Translations under genes and position numbers: made by a program
The notes under the pieces: generated by a model
What the model was told of the DNA's origin: nothing
Database searches by the model: none
What the model saw: only the letters and a program-made list of their open reading frames with translations
In this document: positions 1-10,275 of the stretch, piece after piece
How positions within the stretch are numbered: the first letter of the stretch is position 1
Layout of the letters: every line of letters begins with the position of its first letter
From: Flavobacterium sp. N1994
Lineage (GTDB): Bacteria; Bacteroidota; Bacteroidia; Flavobacteriales; Flavobacteriaceae
Length of the DNA stretch: 64,000 bases
Direction of reading: 5' to 3'
Assembly: GCF_025947145.1 (NCBI RefSeq)
Contig: NZ_CP109999.1
Location: 992,001-1,056,000 of the forward strand

Positions 1-2
1 TA

Positions 3-782
3 AAAAAACTGTTTTTCTTATTTGTCTTTTTGTTTTATATCAACTATGCTGTTTTTGGATTCGTGATACTCTATAAACATGTATGGCGGCGTAAAACCTA
101 TATCAAGGCTATCCAAAAACAAAACGAATTGATAAAAAAATGGAGTTTATTTCTGTATTTTTCTTTTGTTTTTATTTTTTTAATACGGATATCAATAAGT
201 ATTATCAGCTATAGAAATGGTACGTCTAGGGACCACTACCTTTGGATAACAGGACTAATTTGGATGGGTATATTTATAAAAATAATTCTTACCCCCGAAA
301 TCCTTTACGGATATAACTTATTAAACAAAACCATTGATACCGCTAAAGAAAGATTAGTACTAAGCACTGTATGGAATTTAGAAGGAACGGTATTTCCTAT
401 TGCAAGTGAGAAGGATAAAAAACTAGAGAAAAAGATGAAACCAGTGCTTCTGGAATATGTTCATAAACTGGAAGAGTATTCTTTTCATACGCATGCATTT
501 CGAAGTCCCAATTTGACTTTGGAGGATATTGCTATTGCGATAAAAATTCCTGTTAGCAATATCCATTTTATTTTTAAATTTCATTGCAACGAGAGTTTCA
601 CCGATTATAAAAAGATTGTACGCATTCACGATGCCACAAAATTGCTAGAAGAGGGTTACCTCAATGACCATAAAGTAGAAACGCTTTCTACCACAGTAGG
701 GTTTTCATCATACAATACCTTCAGTATTGCTTTTAAAAATATTACGGGAGTAACGACGCAGGAGTATGTAAAGCGGTTATAA
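3..782 (+). CDS. AraC-type regulator, 5' end outside the window
   Basis: The frame is open from the window edge, so the start lies upstream; a TTG at 30 is only an internal candidate. The visible N-terminal half is hydrophobic, with two or three likely membrane helices (about residues 1-20, 50-70, 85-105), followed by a cytoplasmic linker. The last 90 residues form the double helix-turn-helix of the AraC/XylS family: first helix pair around LTLEDIAIAIKIPVSNIHFI, second around VETLSTTVGFSSYNTFSIAF, with the usual G-[FY]-x(2)-x-[ST]-x-F pattern. A membrane domain fused to AraC-type HTH is common in flavobacteria. The signal it senses cannot be told from sequence. The fold call is firm; the role as a membrane-tethered transcription regulator is inferred. 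Confidence 0.8.
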   Translation, partial: KKLFFLFVFLFYINYAVFGFVILYKHVWRRKTYIKAIQKQNELIKKWSLFLYFSFVFIFLIRISISIISYRNGTSRDHYLWITGLIWMGIFIKIILTPEILYGYNLLNKTIDTAKERLVLSTVWNLEGTVFPIASEKDKKLEKKMKPVLLEYVHKLEEYSFHTHAFRSPNLTLEDIAIAIKIPVSNIHFIFKFHCNESFTDYKKIVRIHDATKLLEEGYLNDHKVETLSTTVGFSSYNTFSIAFKNITGVTTQEYVKRL

Positions 783-853
783 TTTGTAGCTAACTTCTTC
801 CGTCTTATAGTAAACTAGGTCTATTCGAATTTCCATCCTACAACTTTTTTTAA

Positions 854-988
854 CTTCAATTCGATAATTGGAGAGTCGGCGTAAAAGAATTATTAGAAAC
901 TAAGGTGCCTTATTTGAAAGTAAAGCATTGTGCATTGGAGGATAAATTTATGGACTTATTTATTTTGAGAGTATTATCGGATTTATAG
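854..988 (+). pseudogene. Possible 44-codon gene remnant
   Basis: An open stretch of 44 codons without a start, ending in TAG. Its translation (LLETKVPYLKVKHCALEDKF within it) loosely resembles the C-terminal end of ABC transporter ATP-binding subunits, where a L-E-D-x-F motif is usual. The rest of 783-1118 holds no gene that I can support. This could equally be chance. Confidence 0.2.
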
Positions 989-1118
989 TCAACTTCTCTC
1001 GGGACAAGATCCTGACAACTTTTGAAAATGCAGTTGACAAATTTTAAATAGCGACTTGATTTTTTCACCACGCAGCCTAAACATTTTCTTGACGTGGCTT
1101 GGACATTTTGTCCACCGT

Positions 1119-1157
1119 ATTAAAAATAAAAAGACCCTCGATTGCTCGAAGGTCTTT
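1119..1157 (-). terminator. Terminator of the giant secreted-protein gene
   Basis: Stem AAAGACC (1130-1136) with GGTCTTT (1151-1157) and an inner TCGA/TCGA pairing. Read on the minus strand, it is followed by a U-rich run. It lies 23 bases beyond the stop of the minus-strand gene. Confidence 0.8.
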
Positions 1158-1179
1158 CTTATTTATACTAGAGAGTTAT

Positions 1180-4100
1180 TTATCTCTTAATCACTCTAAC
1201 GGTTTCAATACTGTCCTCTTGCGATACAACTACGTTGTAAATACCCGATGGATAACTGTCTCCAATAGTAGTGTTTTCAATATCAGATGTATTTACCTGA
1301 CGTTGCTCTATCAATCTTCCAACCATATCATACACTTTTACGCCTACAACTGATTTACTTGAAGTAGTAACAGCTAACATAAAGTTATTGGCAAATGGGT
1401 TTGGATAGGCCGAAGCTTTAAATGGTAATTTAACTGTTCTTGTTGGAGCAGCTGTGAACAAATCACATGCGGTTGAATAATCTCCAAACACACCATTTAA
1501 TTTAATAGCTACCGATACATTATAGTTCTTACCTAACTGTGCAATTGAGAATTGATTTAATCTAAAGTTAGAATAAGTAATCACGATTTCTTGTGAATTG
1601 GTAATAGACTCTCCACTAATTTCATCTAACTTAACTTTATAGTTAGGGAAACCTGGGTAAGGTGTAATATTCAACTGTTGTGTTAACGAAGTCGCAGTTG
1701 ACAATCCACATTGTGATGGTACTAACGAAGTCACTGGGAAGAATGGTGTTTTAACAATACATTCTGAACCAAAACCTGACCATTGCGTTACACTGTTACT
1801 CAAGATACTATACTCAACCGCAATAGAATATTGGGTGTTGTAAGCAAACGTAACCCCTTGGAATGCTACTAATGATGAGAATCTACTAGCATTTGGCAAT
1901 GTATAGTAATACGTTGGCGTTGGGCCATTGTCACTTGTCAATCGAATACGGAAACGGTATCCTGTAGCATAAGCTGCTGGACTAGCTGTGATACCCGCAT
2001 TCATTGTAGCTACTTGTGAACCACAAGTTGGTGCTGCTAAACCAATCAATGGAATCGATGGCGTTGAAACAGAACACTCTGCTCCGTAAGCTGATTCTAC
2101 TGGTAAACTAGTCAGAGGATCTATATAACTGTATTTTACTGCTACTTGGTAGCTTGTATTATACTGCAATGGGAAACCTGCGAATGAGTTAGCACCCACA
2201 AAACGAGTAGCTGATGAAGAGAAACCATACGTTGGTGTTGGTCCATTATCCGTTGTTAATCGAATACGGAAAGTATACCCTGTAGCATTCAATCCTCCAT
2301 TAGCCGAAATCGTAGAAGCTAAAGTAGCTAAAGTAGCACCACAACTAGCAGAACTCAAAGTAATCAATTGAACGGTTGGTCCAGTTACTGTTATAGTATT
2401 ACCAGCAAAAGGAACAACTTCATCATTAATCACTGCTGATACTTTGATAGTATAAGTAGCACCATATAAATGAAGTGCGGCTGGAATAGTTACATAGCGT
2501 GATCCTTGAATAACATCAGGAGCCGTAACACCTGTCGTTTCATTTTTAACAGAAAAACGATATTTAATATTCGAAGTGCCTGGGTAAGAATACCCTACCG
2601 CTGGAATAGCTGTAGCTAATGATACTAAAGTACTATTATTATAAGAGGATGTCATATTGACAACAACTGGTGCGCAACCTTCTGACAAAGTACCATTACA
2701 ATTGTCATCAATGTTGTTATAACAAACCTCAGCTGCACCTGGATTAATGGCTGCAACGCTATCGTTACAATCACCACCACCAAATAAGCTAGCTGTAGTA
2801 TATCCTGTTCCTGGTGAAGTACAAGAGGCCACTGCTGTTCCTGTATAGTAACCATCATTATCAGCATCTAAATACCATGAAGGTTGTGCTGTAATAGTAA
2901 CTGTTGCAGAAGCACTCGTAGCCGAACATCCACTGGCATTGGTATAAGAGTAAGTATAAGTAGTACTTGGTCCTGTGTATGGATTAGCAATACTAAACGT
3001 TCCTCCTGCTGGTAAACCAACTAAAGTAATAGCTGATCCTGCACAACCACTCACATTTCCAGCAGTTACTGTTGGTAACGGATTTACAGTATTGGTAATA
3101 CCTGTACTAGAAGCTGTATCACTAGTTCTACAAGTACCCCCTGTAATATCAATATCTACTGTTACTATTTGACCAGTAGTCAAGGTAGTAGTAGTATAGG
3201 TATTATCAATACTAGATTGAACGGAAGAACCATTTACTTTGAATGTATAAGTTACTACAGCATCTCCAGTTGTAGCTGGACCACTAACATTAGAAGCCGT
3301 TGCAGTGAAGGTAACACTAGTTCCTGTACAGAATGAGTTATCAGCATCACTACTATCCAATTGAACTGATGGTGTCAATGGTGCATGGATAGCTGGATCA
3401 TTGTCATCACAATCTACTCCGAGTGAAGTAGCACTGTATAATGGTGATAAAGAAGCTCCATAACATAAATTTACTAATGGAATATCTAAGTTATAACCAT
3501 CTCCATCAACATCAATGTAGAAATCTCCACTTCTCCATACATCTGGGTCTGAATCATTACAATCAGTACTGTTGCTTACATATCCACTAGGAGCGGTAGT
3601 AGCTGAAACAGTTGAAGCTAAATCTCCAAATCCGTCACCATCGGTGTCAGCATAGAAAGTATAATAATCATTGCTGAAATATACATTGTCTAGATAAATC
3701 TGACGAGCTGCTCCAACGTTTTGCTCAAATTTCAAACCATAAATAGTTCCTAAAGGTGATCCAGGATATGCAGTTGCTAAATTAATATTCAAAGAATTCC
3801 ACCCTGCTACAAGAGCTCCGGTGTTGTATAATTTATCAGCAGCTGTTGATACAAGAACAACAAACATATTTGAAATAGGTGAATTTAAATACACATCTAC
3901 ATGCAAGTTAGTCATTCCTACTGCACTGAAAGTGCCTGAACTAGCTACTAAACCTAAAAACCCAAGATTATCTAATTGTAAACAAGTATTAGTTCCATTT
4001 GGAATCGTGGTCATAGTAGTTGCACCTGTCCAGCTAGAACGAACTGCTGTAATAGCATTGGCATATACTGAAGGTGTACCAGTAAACATAGATACTACTC

Positions 4101-7100
4101 TAGCCGTATCTCTAACTGGTGGCACTGGAGAAGCTCCAGGAGCAGGATAAGTTACTACTAAGCTAGCTGTTTTACTAGTTGGCCCATAAGTTCCATCTGC
4201 AACTTGTGAGGCTGTAATGGTAGCCGTTCCACCACCTACTACTGTAAGGGTACTTCCACTAATAGTAGCTATATTAGTATCACTACTACTATAAGTAAAC
4301 GGACTAGTATTATTAGAAGTTGGAGGAGTTAAGGTAAATGGCGCATCGCCCAATACTTTAGCAGGAACTGTAAAAGTACCTACTGTCGCTGGAGGAAGCG
4401 TTGCAGCTCTATAGAAATAGATGTTATCTAAATAAGATGAGTTTGGATTAGCTCCATTAGGATTGAAAAAATCAAAATAAGAAACGGTTGCCAAATTTAA
4501 CCCAGACGGAATATAATCTGACAAAAGAATGTCAACACTTGTCCATCCATTCACAGGAGTACCTACTGTAACTGCTTTGTCATTCAATCTAAACTGCCAT
4601 GAACTTTGATTTAGAGCATAAACATCTATATGTAAATAAGTCATCGCTGAAACATCAGTAGACGTAAAAGCAAGTCGATATGTTGGTGAACCGGTAAGGA
4701 ATCTACCATTGTTACCTGATAGCGTAACACCAGTACCAAATCCTGCCAAGTTTGGCGAAGAAGAAGTGGTATAAGCGTCACTATATAGAGATACTACATC
4801 CCAGGTATTTCTGGTAATTGGAGTGGGTGCTGCAGGAGGGGTTACTGTTAACGTAGCCGTCGTACTTCCTGCACCATAAGTGCCATCACTAATTTGACTT
4901 GCTGTAATAACAGCAGTTCCAGGTCCTACAATATGAACTAAAGTACCAGTAACCGTGGCTACTGCTGTATTACCACTAGAGTAAGTAATAGGATTAGTAT
5001 TATTAGATGTTGGAGGCGTTAAATTAAAATCAGCATCTCCAACAACTTTTGACGGAATAGTGAAGGCTCCATAAGTTGGAGGTTGCGTTGTAGCTGGTCT
5101 GTAGAAATACATGTTATCAAAATACACTGTTTTTCCACCTGAACCTACAACTTTAAATTGGAATAAAGCGTTAACTGCAAAACCAGATTGGCTTGTCCAA
5201 GCTGTGATTGGAATGTCATAGCTATTCCACTGCCCTTGAACTAATGGAGTAAGGGTATAAGATCTTTCTCCACCACCATTGTTGATTTGGAAAAACTGTA
5301 AAGAAGTCTCATCAAAAGTCCAAACATCTACGTGGAACGTAGTCATGGCTGAAACATTTACGTTAGCGCCAAAATCTAATCCTTGATAGTTAAGGTTAGT
5401 AGCACGCCAAGCATTGTCACCTGCTAATGAAACCACACTAGCAGAACCAGCTTGTCCCCAACTAGGATTGTATCCTCTAGTTCCTGGAGCCGCAGTATAA
5501 GCAGCATCACTAAAGACTGAAATCACATCCCAAGAATTTCTTGCTGGAGGTGCTGTAGGACCTGCCAATGGCGTTGTAGAACCCGTAACCGTTAAGGTAG
5601 CTGTTGCAGAACCTGCTGCATACGACCCAGTAGCTACTTGCGAAGCAGTAAGTGTAGAAGTTCCCACACCTACTACTGTAACAGTAGAACCACTTACTGT
5701 AGCTACAGCTGTATTACTACTAGTATACGTAATAGCTGCTGGACTAGTAGAAGTAGCCGCCAAAGTGAATGGTGCTGCTCCCATAACTTTCGCTACGGAT
5801 GAGAAGTTAGAAAACGTTGGTGCAGTCAAGGCAAAATAGAAATAGATATTATCTACATACATATTTCTCAAAGTACCTGCTCCAAGTGGATTCTCAATCT
5901 TAACAATATTAACGGCTGTTAAGTTAACTCCAATAGCAGAATATTGTGACAAAGGAATATCAATACTCGTCCAAGTATTTGGAGTTACAGCGATATCTTT
6001 TCTATTAGTTCCTACCCATAACCATAAAAGCGATGAGTCTAAAGAATACACATCAACGTGGATAGTACTCATAGCAGAAACATCTTTATTAGCGAAGGCT
6101 ATTTGTCCAAATGTAAAATTACTCACAAACCTTGCATTATTACCTCCTAAAGATACATCAGCATTAGTACTGCTACTTGACCAAGTTGGAGTAGCTGCAA
6201 GCGTGTAAGCATCACTATAATAAGAAATAACATTGGTTGCCACTCTAACTGGCGGTGTTGGCGCTGCTGGAGGCAATACAGATAGTTGAGCCGTTACAGT
6301 ACCTACCCCATAAGTGCCATCTGAAGCTTGAGTAGCAGTAATAGTAGTAACACCACCTGCTAGTACAGTTACCGTGTTACCTGAAATGGTAGCTACTGAA
6401 GTGTTACTACTAGTGTAAGTCCATGCACCCGAACTATTAGAAGTTGGGTTCGTTAAAGTAAACGGAGCATCCCCTACCACTTTTGAAGGAACCGTTAAGC
6501 TTCCTAACGTTGGTGGTTGTAAAGTAGCTGCTCTGTAAAAATAGATATTATCTACATAAACATTTCTTAAAGGAGTTGCTGCCCCTGTTGGACTTTCTAT
6601 CTTAATAATATTAATAGCTGTTTTATCGGCTACCACAAAAGTTGATAATGGAATATCTAAGGAAGTCCATACACCAGTGGTAACTGGGGTAATAATATAT
6701 TTTTCATTATTTAACCATAACCATGTAGTGGTTTGGTCTACAGAATATAAGTCTAGGTGTATTGTTGACATGGAAGTAACATTCTTATTGGCAAAAGCAA
6801 TTTGACCAAAAAGATAGCTACCTAAAAACTTAGTAGCATTACCCGATATAGGGGTATCGGCTGTTTGTCCACCCCAAGTTGGCGCAGAGGCAACGGCGTA
6901 GACCGAACCTACATTAGTATCACTATAGTAAGAGATGACATCCCAAGCATTTCTTGCTGGAGGATTCGGAGCCGGAGTAGCCGGAAGTGGGACCGTTACT
7001 ACTAAAGAAGCAGTTGTTGAACCTGGACCATAAGTACCATCAGCTACCTGACTAGCTGTAATAGTAGAAGTACCGGCTCCAACAATAGTTACTGTACTAC

Positions 7101-7779
7101 CACTAACAGTAGCTACAGCTGTATTACTACTAACATAAGTAAATGGGCTAGTATTATTTGAAGTTGGAGGTGTTAAAGTAAAAGGTGCACTAGTAGTTAA
7201 TTTAGCTGGAACTGTAAAGGCACCATATGTTGGAGGCTGAGCAGTAGCTGCTCTGTAGAAATACATGTTATCAAAATAAACTGTTTTTCCACCTGAACCT
7301 ACTACTTTAAATTGGAATAAAGCATTTACGGCAAAACCAGATTGACTTGTCCAAGCCGTTAATGGAATATCATAACTATTCCATGAGTTCTGAACTAAGG
7401 GTGTAAGGGTGTAAGAACGCTCACCACCTCCGTTGTTGATTTGATAAAATTGTAAAGAAGTTTCATTGGCAGTCCAAACATCTACGTGGAACGTAGTCAT
7501 GGCTGTAGCATTGATGTTACCTCCAAAATCTAAACCTTGGTAATTAAGATTTGTGGCACTCCAAACATTGTTACCACCTATGGAAACAACACTTGCAGAC
7601 CCAGCTTGTCCCCAACCTGGATTATAAGTCCTAGTTCCAGGTTGTGGAGTATAGGAATCGCTAAAGACGGAAAGCACATCCCAGCTATTTCTTGCAGGAG
7701 GAGCTGACGCCCCTGCTCCGGGTTGTGAATATCCTAATGAAAAAGTCATCAGGAAGAAGAGTAATAATAGTTTTTTCAT
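1180..7779 (-). CDS. Giant repeat-built secreted protein, type IX (type A) cargo
   Basis: 2199 residues. I chose the ATG at 7779 because it gives a clean signal peptide (MKKLLLLFFLMTFSLGYSQ); the frame extends upstream to 7863 without signal-like sequence. Order of parts: six carbohydrate-binding-module-like beta-sandwich repeats of about 150 residues, each starting near a R-[ND]-x-W-D-V motif and ending YFDNMYFYRA or similar. The first five are followed by a Big-like domain of about 85 residues (SSNTAVATVSG). Then come DxDGDGxxD calcium-binding and MopE-like DCND motifs around 1370-1460 and 1630-1705, an Ig-like domain between them, four FN3-like repeats at about 1705-2110, and a type A sorting domain over the last 80 residues (AYPNPFANNF ... 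GIYNVVV). It is likely exported by the type IX system and displayed on or released from the surface. The binding target is unknown, and no catalytic domain is visible. Confidence 0.85.
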   Translation of the reverse strand: MKKLLLLFFLMTFSLGYSQPGAGASAPPARNSWDVLSVFSDSYTPQPGTRTYNPGWGQAGSASVVSIGGNNVWSATNLNYQGLDFGGNINATAMTTFHVDVWTANETSLQFYQINNGGGERSYTLTPLVQNSWNSYDIPLTAWTSQSGFAVNALFQFKVVGSGGKTVYFDNMYFYRAATAQPPTYGAFTVPAKLTTSAPFTLTPPTSNNTSPFTYVSSNTAVATVSGSTVTIVGAGTSTITASQVADGTYGPGSTTASLVVTVPLPATPAPNPPARNAWDVISYYSDTNVGSVYAVASAPTWGGQTADTPISGNATKFLGSYLFGQIAFANKNVTSMSTIHLDLYSVDQTTTWLWLNNEKYIITPVTTGVWTSLDIPLSTFVVADKTAINIIKIESPTGAATPLRNVYVDNIYFYRAATLQPPTLGSLTVPSKVVGDAPFTLTNPTSNSSGAWTYTSSNTSVATISGNTVTVLAGGVTTITATQASDGTYGVGTVTAQLSVLPPAAPTPPVRVATNVISYYSDAYTLAATPTWSSSSTNADVSLGGNNARFVSNFTFGQIAFANKDVSAMSTIHVDVYSLDSSLLWLWVGTNRKDIAVTPNTWTSIDIPLSQYSAIGVNLTAVNIVKIENPLGAGTLRNMYVDNIYFYFALTAPTFSNFSSVAKVMGAAPFTLAATSTSPAAITYTSSNTAVATVSGSTVTVVGVGTSTLTASQVATGSYAAGSATATLTVTGSTTPLAGPTAPPARNSWDVISVFSDAAYTAAPGTRGYNPSWGQAGSASVVSLAGDNAWRATNLNYQGLDFGANVNVSAMTTFHVDVWTFDETSLQFFQINNGGGERSYTLTPLVQGQWNSYDIPITAWTSQSGFAVNALFQFKVVGSGGKTVYFDNMYFYRPATTQPPTYGAFTIPSKVVGDADFNLTPPTSNNTNPITYSSGNTAVATVTGTLVHIVGPGTAVITASQISDGTYGAGSTTATLTVTPPAAPTPITRNTWDVVSLYSDAYTTSSSPNLAGFGTGVTLSGNNGRFLTGSPTYRLAFTSTDVSAMTYLHIDVYALNQSSWQFRLNDKAVTVGTPVNGWTSVDILLSDYIPSGLNLATVSYFDFFNPNGANPNSSYLDNIYFYRAATLPPATVGTFTVPAKVLGDAPFTLTPPTSNNTSPFTYSSSDTNIATISGSTLTVVGGGTATITASQVADGTYGPTSKTASLVVTYPAPGASPVPPVRDTARVVSMFTGTPSVYANAITAVRSSWTGATTMTTIPNGTNTCLQLDNLGFLGLVASSGTFSAVGMTNLHVDVYLNSPISNMFVVLVSTAADKLYNTGALVAGWNSLNINLATAYPGSPLGTIYGLKFEQNVGAARQIYLDNVYFSNDYYTFYADTDGDGFGDLASTVSATTAPSGYVSNSTDCNDSDPDVWRSGDFYIDVDGDGYNLDIPLVNLCYGASLSPLYSATSLGVDCDDNDPAIHAPLTPSVQLDSSDADNSFCTGTSVTFTATASNVSGPATTGDAVVTYTFKVNGSSVQSSIDNTYTTTTLTTGQIVTVDIDITGGTCRTSDTASSTGITNTVNPLPTVTAGNVSGCAGSAITLVGLPAGGTFSIANPYTGPSTTYTYSYTNASGCSATSASATVTITAQPSWYLDADNDGYYTGTAVASCTSPGTGYTTASLFGGGDCNDSVAAINPGAAEVCYNNIDDNCNGTLSEGCAPVVVNMTSSYNNSTLVSLATAIPAVGYSYPGTSNIKYRFSVKNETTGVTAPDVIQGSRYVTIPAALHLYGATYTIKVSAVINDEVVPFAGNTITVTGPTVQLITLSSASCGATLATLASTISANGGLNATGYTFRIRLTTDNGPTPTYGFSSSATRFVGANSFAGFPLQYNTSYQVAVKYSYIDPLTSLPVESAYGAECSVSTPSIPLIGLAAPTCGSQVATMNAGITASPAAYATGYRFRIRLTSDNGPTPTYYYTLPNASRFSSLVAFQGVTFAYNTQYSIAVEYSILSNSVTQWSGFGSECIVKTPFFPVTSLVPSQCGLSTATSLTQQLNITPYPGFPNYKVKLDEISGESITNSQEIVITYSNFRLNQFSIAQLGKNYNVSVAIKLNGVFGDYSTACDLFTAAPTRTVKLPFKASAYPNPFANNFMLAVTTSSKSVVGVKVYDMVGRLIEQRQVNTSDIENTTIGDSYPSGIYNVVVSQEDSIETVRVIKR
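5095..5560 (-). repeat. Internal repeat nearly identical to 7230-7700
   Basis: The fourth carbohydrate-binding-like repeat of the giant gene matches the first (7230-7700) almost base for base over long stretches, while repeats 2, 3, 5 and 6 are clearly diverged. This points to recent duplication or gene conversion across about 2.1 kb. Confidence 0.75.
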
Positions 7780-8263
7780 GTTCATAAATTTATAGTTCTG
7801 TATTATTTTAAAATGTAGGTGCTTTTTTTGGTTGAGGTTTGCTGCTAACTTGAATAAAATCAAGTGACTGTGTCCAAAGTATTTTGTTTCATAAAATCTA
7901 ATTTTTTTTAGTGGTTGGTAAATTTATATTTATTTGCATTCTGTAACTACAACGTTTGAGTATACAAAAACCATACAAGTTGGTGGTATTAAAAATTCTA
8001 GCCTTATATAGCCTACACGCAATCGATGTAGCTTTTATTGTTAAAAAAAAATACCTAACTGTGTTTCTGTATATTCGCACTTTTTATTTATAATGTTGTA
8101 TTAATGTTGTATTGAAACAACGCTTTACCATTAATAGAACTCCTATCCATTTGTATTAATCTGTTATTTTTTTATCAATAAAAAAACGGATACTTTAAAA
8201 AAACCATCTTTTTTTTATGTTTTTTACAAACTCATTTCGAATTAGATAAAAAAATAGAATACC
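7780..8263. other. Intergenic region, no gene seen
   Basis: It must hold the promoter of the giant minus-strand gene, but no clean TAnnTTTG element is visible. An 11-bp tandem direct repeat (AATGTTGTATT, 8092-8113) is present. The longest minus-strand reading frame here (7898-8080) has no coding character. Confidence 0.4.
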
Positions 8264-9625
8264 TTATTTTTTGTTTTCTAAAGCTTCTAGTCTTTTCATA
8301 ATAACTTCATTCATTTTCATCAGTTCAGCATTGGCTTTTCTCAGCGCTTCAATTTCTTCTTGTTGTTCTTGGATTCCCTTAACAATAACTGGAAGCAAAT
8401 TTCCATACCGAGCTTCTAATCTTTCAGGATTATTATAAGTTACTAAATCTAAATTCTCTCCTATGGCAGATTTTTGTTGTAAATCCAATAAATCTTGAGC
8501 TATAAAACCTGCTGCCTTAGCTCCAACTTTTGACTTATCTCTAGTATTCCAAGTGAATGTTACGGGTTTTAATTTCTTTATAAATTCAATTCCCTCTGCT
8601 AATGTCACGATATCTGCTTTATCTCTTCGGTCAGATAATGCTGTAATCGTAGTAGCTTGACATCTTAAAGTTGTAATGGAACCATTTCCTAAGGTAATCG
8701 TATTATCAGCATTAGCACTAGCACCTGCCCCAACTACGATTTGATTCCTAGCTGTGGCACCAGAACCTTGAGCACTCCAACCTATAATTACATTATCAAT
8801 ACTTGTTGAAATAGCATTTCCTGCATTATAACCAATAGCCGTACTCCTTGTTGATCCGGTGCCGCTACCAGATAAAGCATTAGATCCTATAGCTACAGAC
8901 TGATCGATAGTGCCACCTCCTGGCAACGCATTATGACCAACCGCAACATTATCCAAAGAAGCATTGCCATTTACACCTGATAAAGCAAGCGCACCCACTG
9001 CGGTGTTACGAGCTCCTCCATTAAGCGCAGCTAATGATGAACTTCCAACAGCAGTATTTTTATTTCCTGCACCCGAATTTAGTGTGTTTGCTGCCAAGGC
9101 ATTATAACCAATGGCGGTATTATCACCAGGCGAATTGTTAGCTGCTAAAGCATTGGTACCAAATGCGGTATTGTTTGTTCCTGAATTAGCCGCTAAAGAA
9201 CTAACACCAAAAGCAGTGTTGGTAGCTCCAATAAAACCAGCTGCTGTATTGCTTCTTTTAAATGCAACGTCAAAATTGTCTAGCGTTCCTATAAAAGAAG
9301 TTGCTGCTCCAACAGTATTTCCTGCAGTTAGCCAACCCGTTGTAACTCCAGTAGCAAATCTTACCCAGCTAGACCCATTCCAATAATAAAAGCCAGGTGT
9401 AGCACCACCAACCGTAGCAGTATTGTATATAATTTCGGAAGTGATAGGTGCCGTAAGTGGTAACGCATTAGCTGTCCCCACTGTTAATGGCACCCTTGGA
9501 ATTAAAAAACCATCAGTTGTAGAAGTAACATCTAAAGCTCCTTGTGGGTTTGTGGTTCCAATACCCACTTGTGGAAATACAAAGCTTGAAAAAAGCAGCA
9601 TGGCTGAAAATAAAAATAATTTCAT
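8264..9625 (-). CDS. Surface protein with YadA-like repeats and S74 chaperone tail
   Basis: 453 residues with a signal peptide (MKLFLFSAMLLFSSFVFPQ). An N-terminal segment GIGTTNPQGALDV is typical of flavobacterial secreted fibre proteins. Residues about 115-310 carry repeats of the kind NTAFGTNALAAN / NTAIGYNALAAN, a left-handed beta-helix resembling trimeric adhesin heads. Residues about 335-420 form a Peptidase_S74 intramolecular chaperone domain (SDRRDKADI, AAGFIAQDL), followed by a C-terminal coiled coil of about 30 residues. In known S74 proteins this tail assists trimer folding and then cleaves itself off. It is likely a trimeric surface fibre. S74 domains also occur in phage tail spikes, but nothing phage-like surrounds this gene. 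Confidence 0.8.
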   Translation of the reverse strand: MKLFLFSAMLLFSSFVFPQVGIGTTNPQGALDVTSTTDGFLIPRVPLTVGTANALPLTAPITSEIIYNTATVGGATPGFYYWNGSSWVRFATGVTTGWLTAGNTVGAATSFIGTLDNFDVAFKRSNTAAGFIGATNTAFGVSSLAANSGTNNTAFGTNALAANNSPGDNTAIGYNALAANTLNSGAGNKNTAVGSSSLAALNGGARNTAVGALALSGVNGNASLDNVAVGHNALPGGGTIDQSVAIGSNALSGSGTGSTRSTAIGYNAGNAISTSIDNVIIGWSAQGSGATARNQIVVGAGASANADNTITLGNGSITTLRCQATTITALSDRRDKADIVTLAEGIEFIKKLKPVTFTWNTRDKSKVGAKAAGFIAQDLLDLQQKSAIGENLDLVTYNNPERLEARYGNLLPVIVKGIQEQQEEIEALRKANAELMKMNEVIMKRLEALENKK

Positions 9626-9637
9626 GTTTAACTTTAT

Positions 9638-9655
9638 TTAAGTTTTAAAACTTAA
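9638..9655. promoter_or_regulatory. 18-bp perfect palindrome upstream of the S74 gene
   Basis: TTAAGTTTTAAAACTTAA is perfectly self-complementary and ends 13 bases before the start codon of the minus-strand S74 gene. It could be an operator or a leader hairpin, but AT-rich palindromes also arise by chance. Confidence 0.4.
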
Positions 9656-10275
9656 GGTTGATTCGAGATGCTGTAGGTGAACGAGAAAGTGTTTTCTAGT
9701 TCTGAAGATTTTGGAATTTAAACTTAATGAAGTTATAGTTACAATCGTTTTTACTATAGTATATAAGAACTATACAATACCATTTTATACATCAATCGCT
9801 TAAATGGCTAGCTATAGCTGGATTTTAGAAATATTGTTTTTTTAAAACCTTCCTATCAAATGAAGCTAAATACTGTCAAAACCTATATTTTGTATTGTTG
9901 TTGTATAGGTTTTTTGACTATTTAATCCCTAAATAACCGTACTATTTTAAAATATTTAGTAGAATTTATGGGTAAAAAACAATAATTTTATTTAAAATAC
10001 AATAAAATGATAATTATACTATTCGAATTATATAGGATATTTATTAAATAAAATGGAATTAATAGATGCCTTCTTTGTGAATATATAAGATTTCGAAGAA
10101 TAGAAAAACCTACAAGAAGCTACTTTATCTTGTAAAAAGACCTTCAAAAACGGGATACAATCCCAAAACCTTATAATTATATAAAACTTACTTTTTATTG
10201 TAAAACAATCCAAAAGAAGATTACTATGAACTTTGTCCTGTTGTGAAACCTAATTCACAACATAATATTTAAACT
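9656..10275. other. Long intergenic region with one inverted repeat
   Basis: No gene with coding character is seen; the minus-strand frame at 10028-10213 looks spurious. It holds an imperfect inverted repeat at 9875-9918. It should also contain the promoters of the two divergent genes, but no good consensus is visible. Confidence 0.4.
9875..9918. repeat. Inverted repeat with 13-bp arms
   Basis: GTCAAAACCTATA (9875-9887) and TATAGGTTTTTTGAC (9904-9918) pair over 13 bases, with two extra T in the right arm. On the plus strand the second arm is T-rich like a terminator, yet no plus-strand gene lies upstream. Confidence 0.5.

Noticed and set aside
1180..7779. Several separate genes or an assembly duplication in the giant repeat gene
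   Set aside because: One uninterrupted frame with a signal peptide at one end and a sorting domain at the other, and the repeats differ in part.
7898..8080. 60-codon minus-strand frame
   Set aside because: Composition is unlike a protein here, with no start context and no family pattern.
8264..9625. Prophage tail-spike gene suggested by the S74 domain
   Set aside because: No other phage genes nearby, and the YadA-like repeats and signal peptide fit a cell-surface fibre.
10028..10213. 61-codon minus-strand frame
   Set aside because: AT-driven open frame without coding character.
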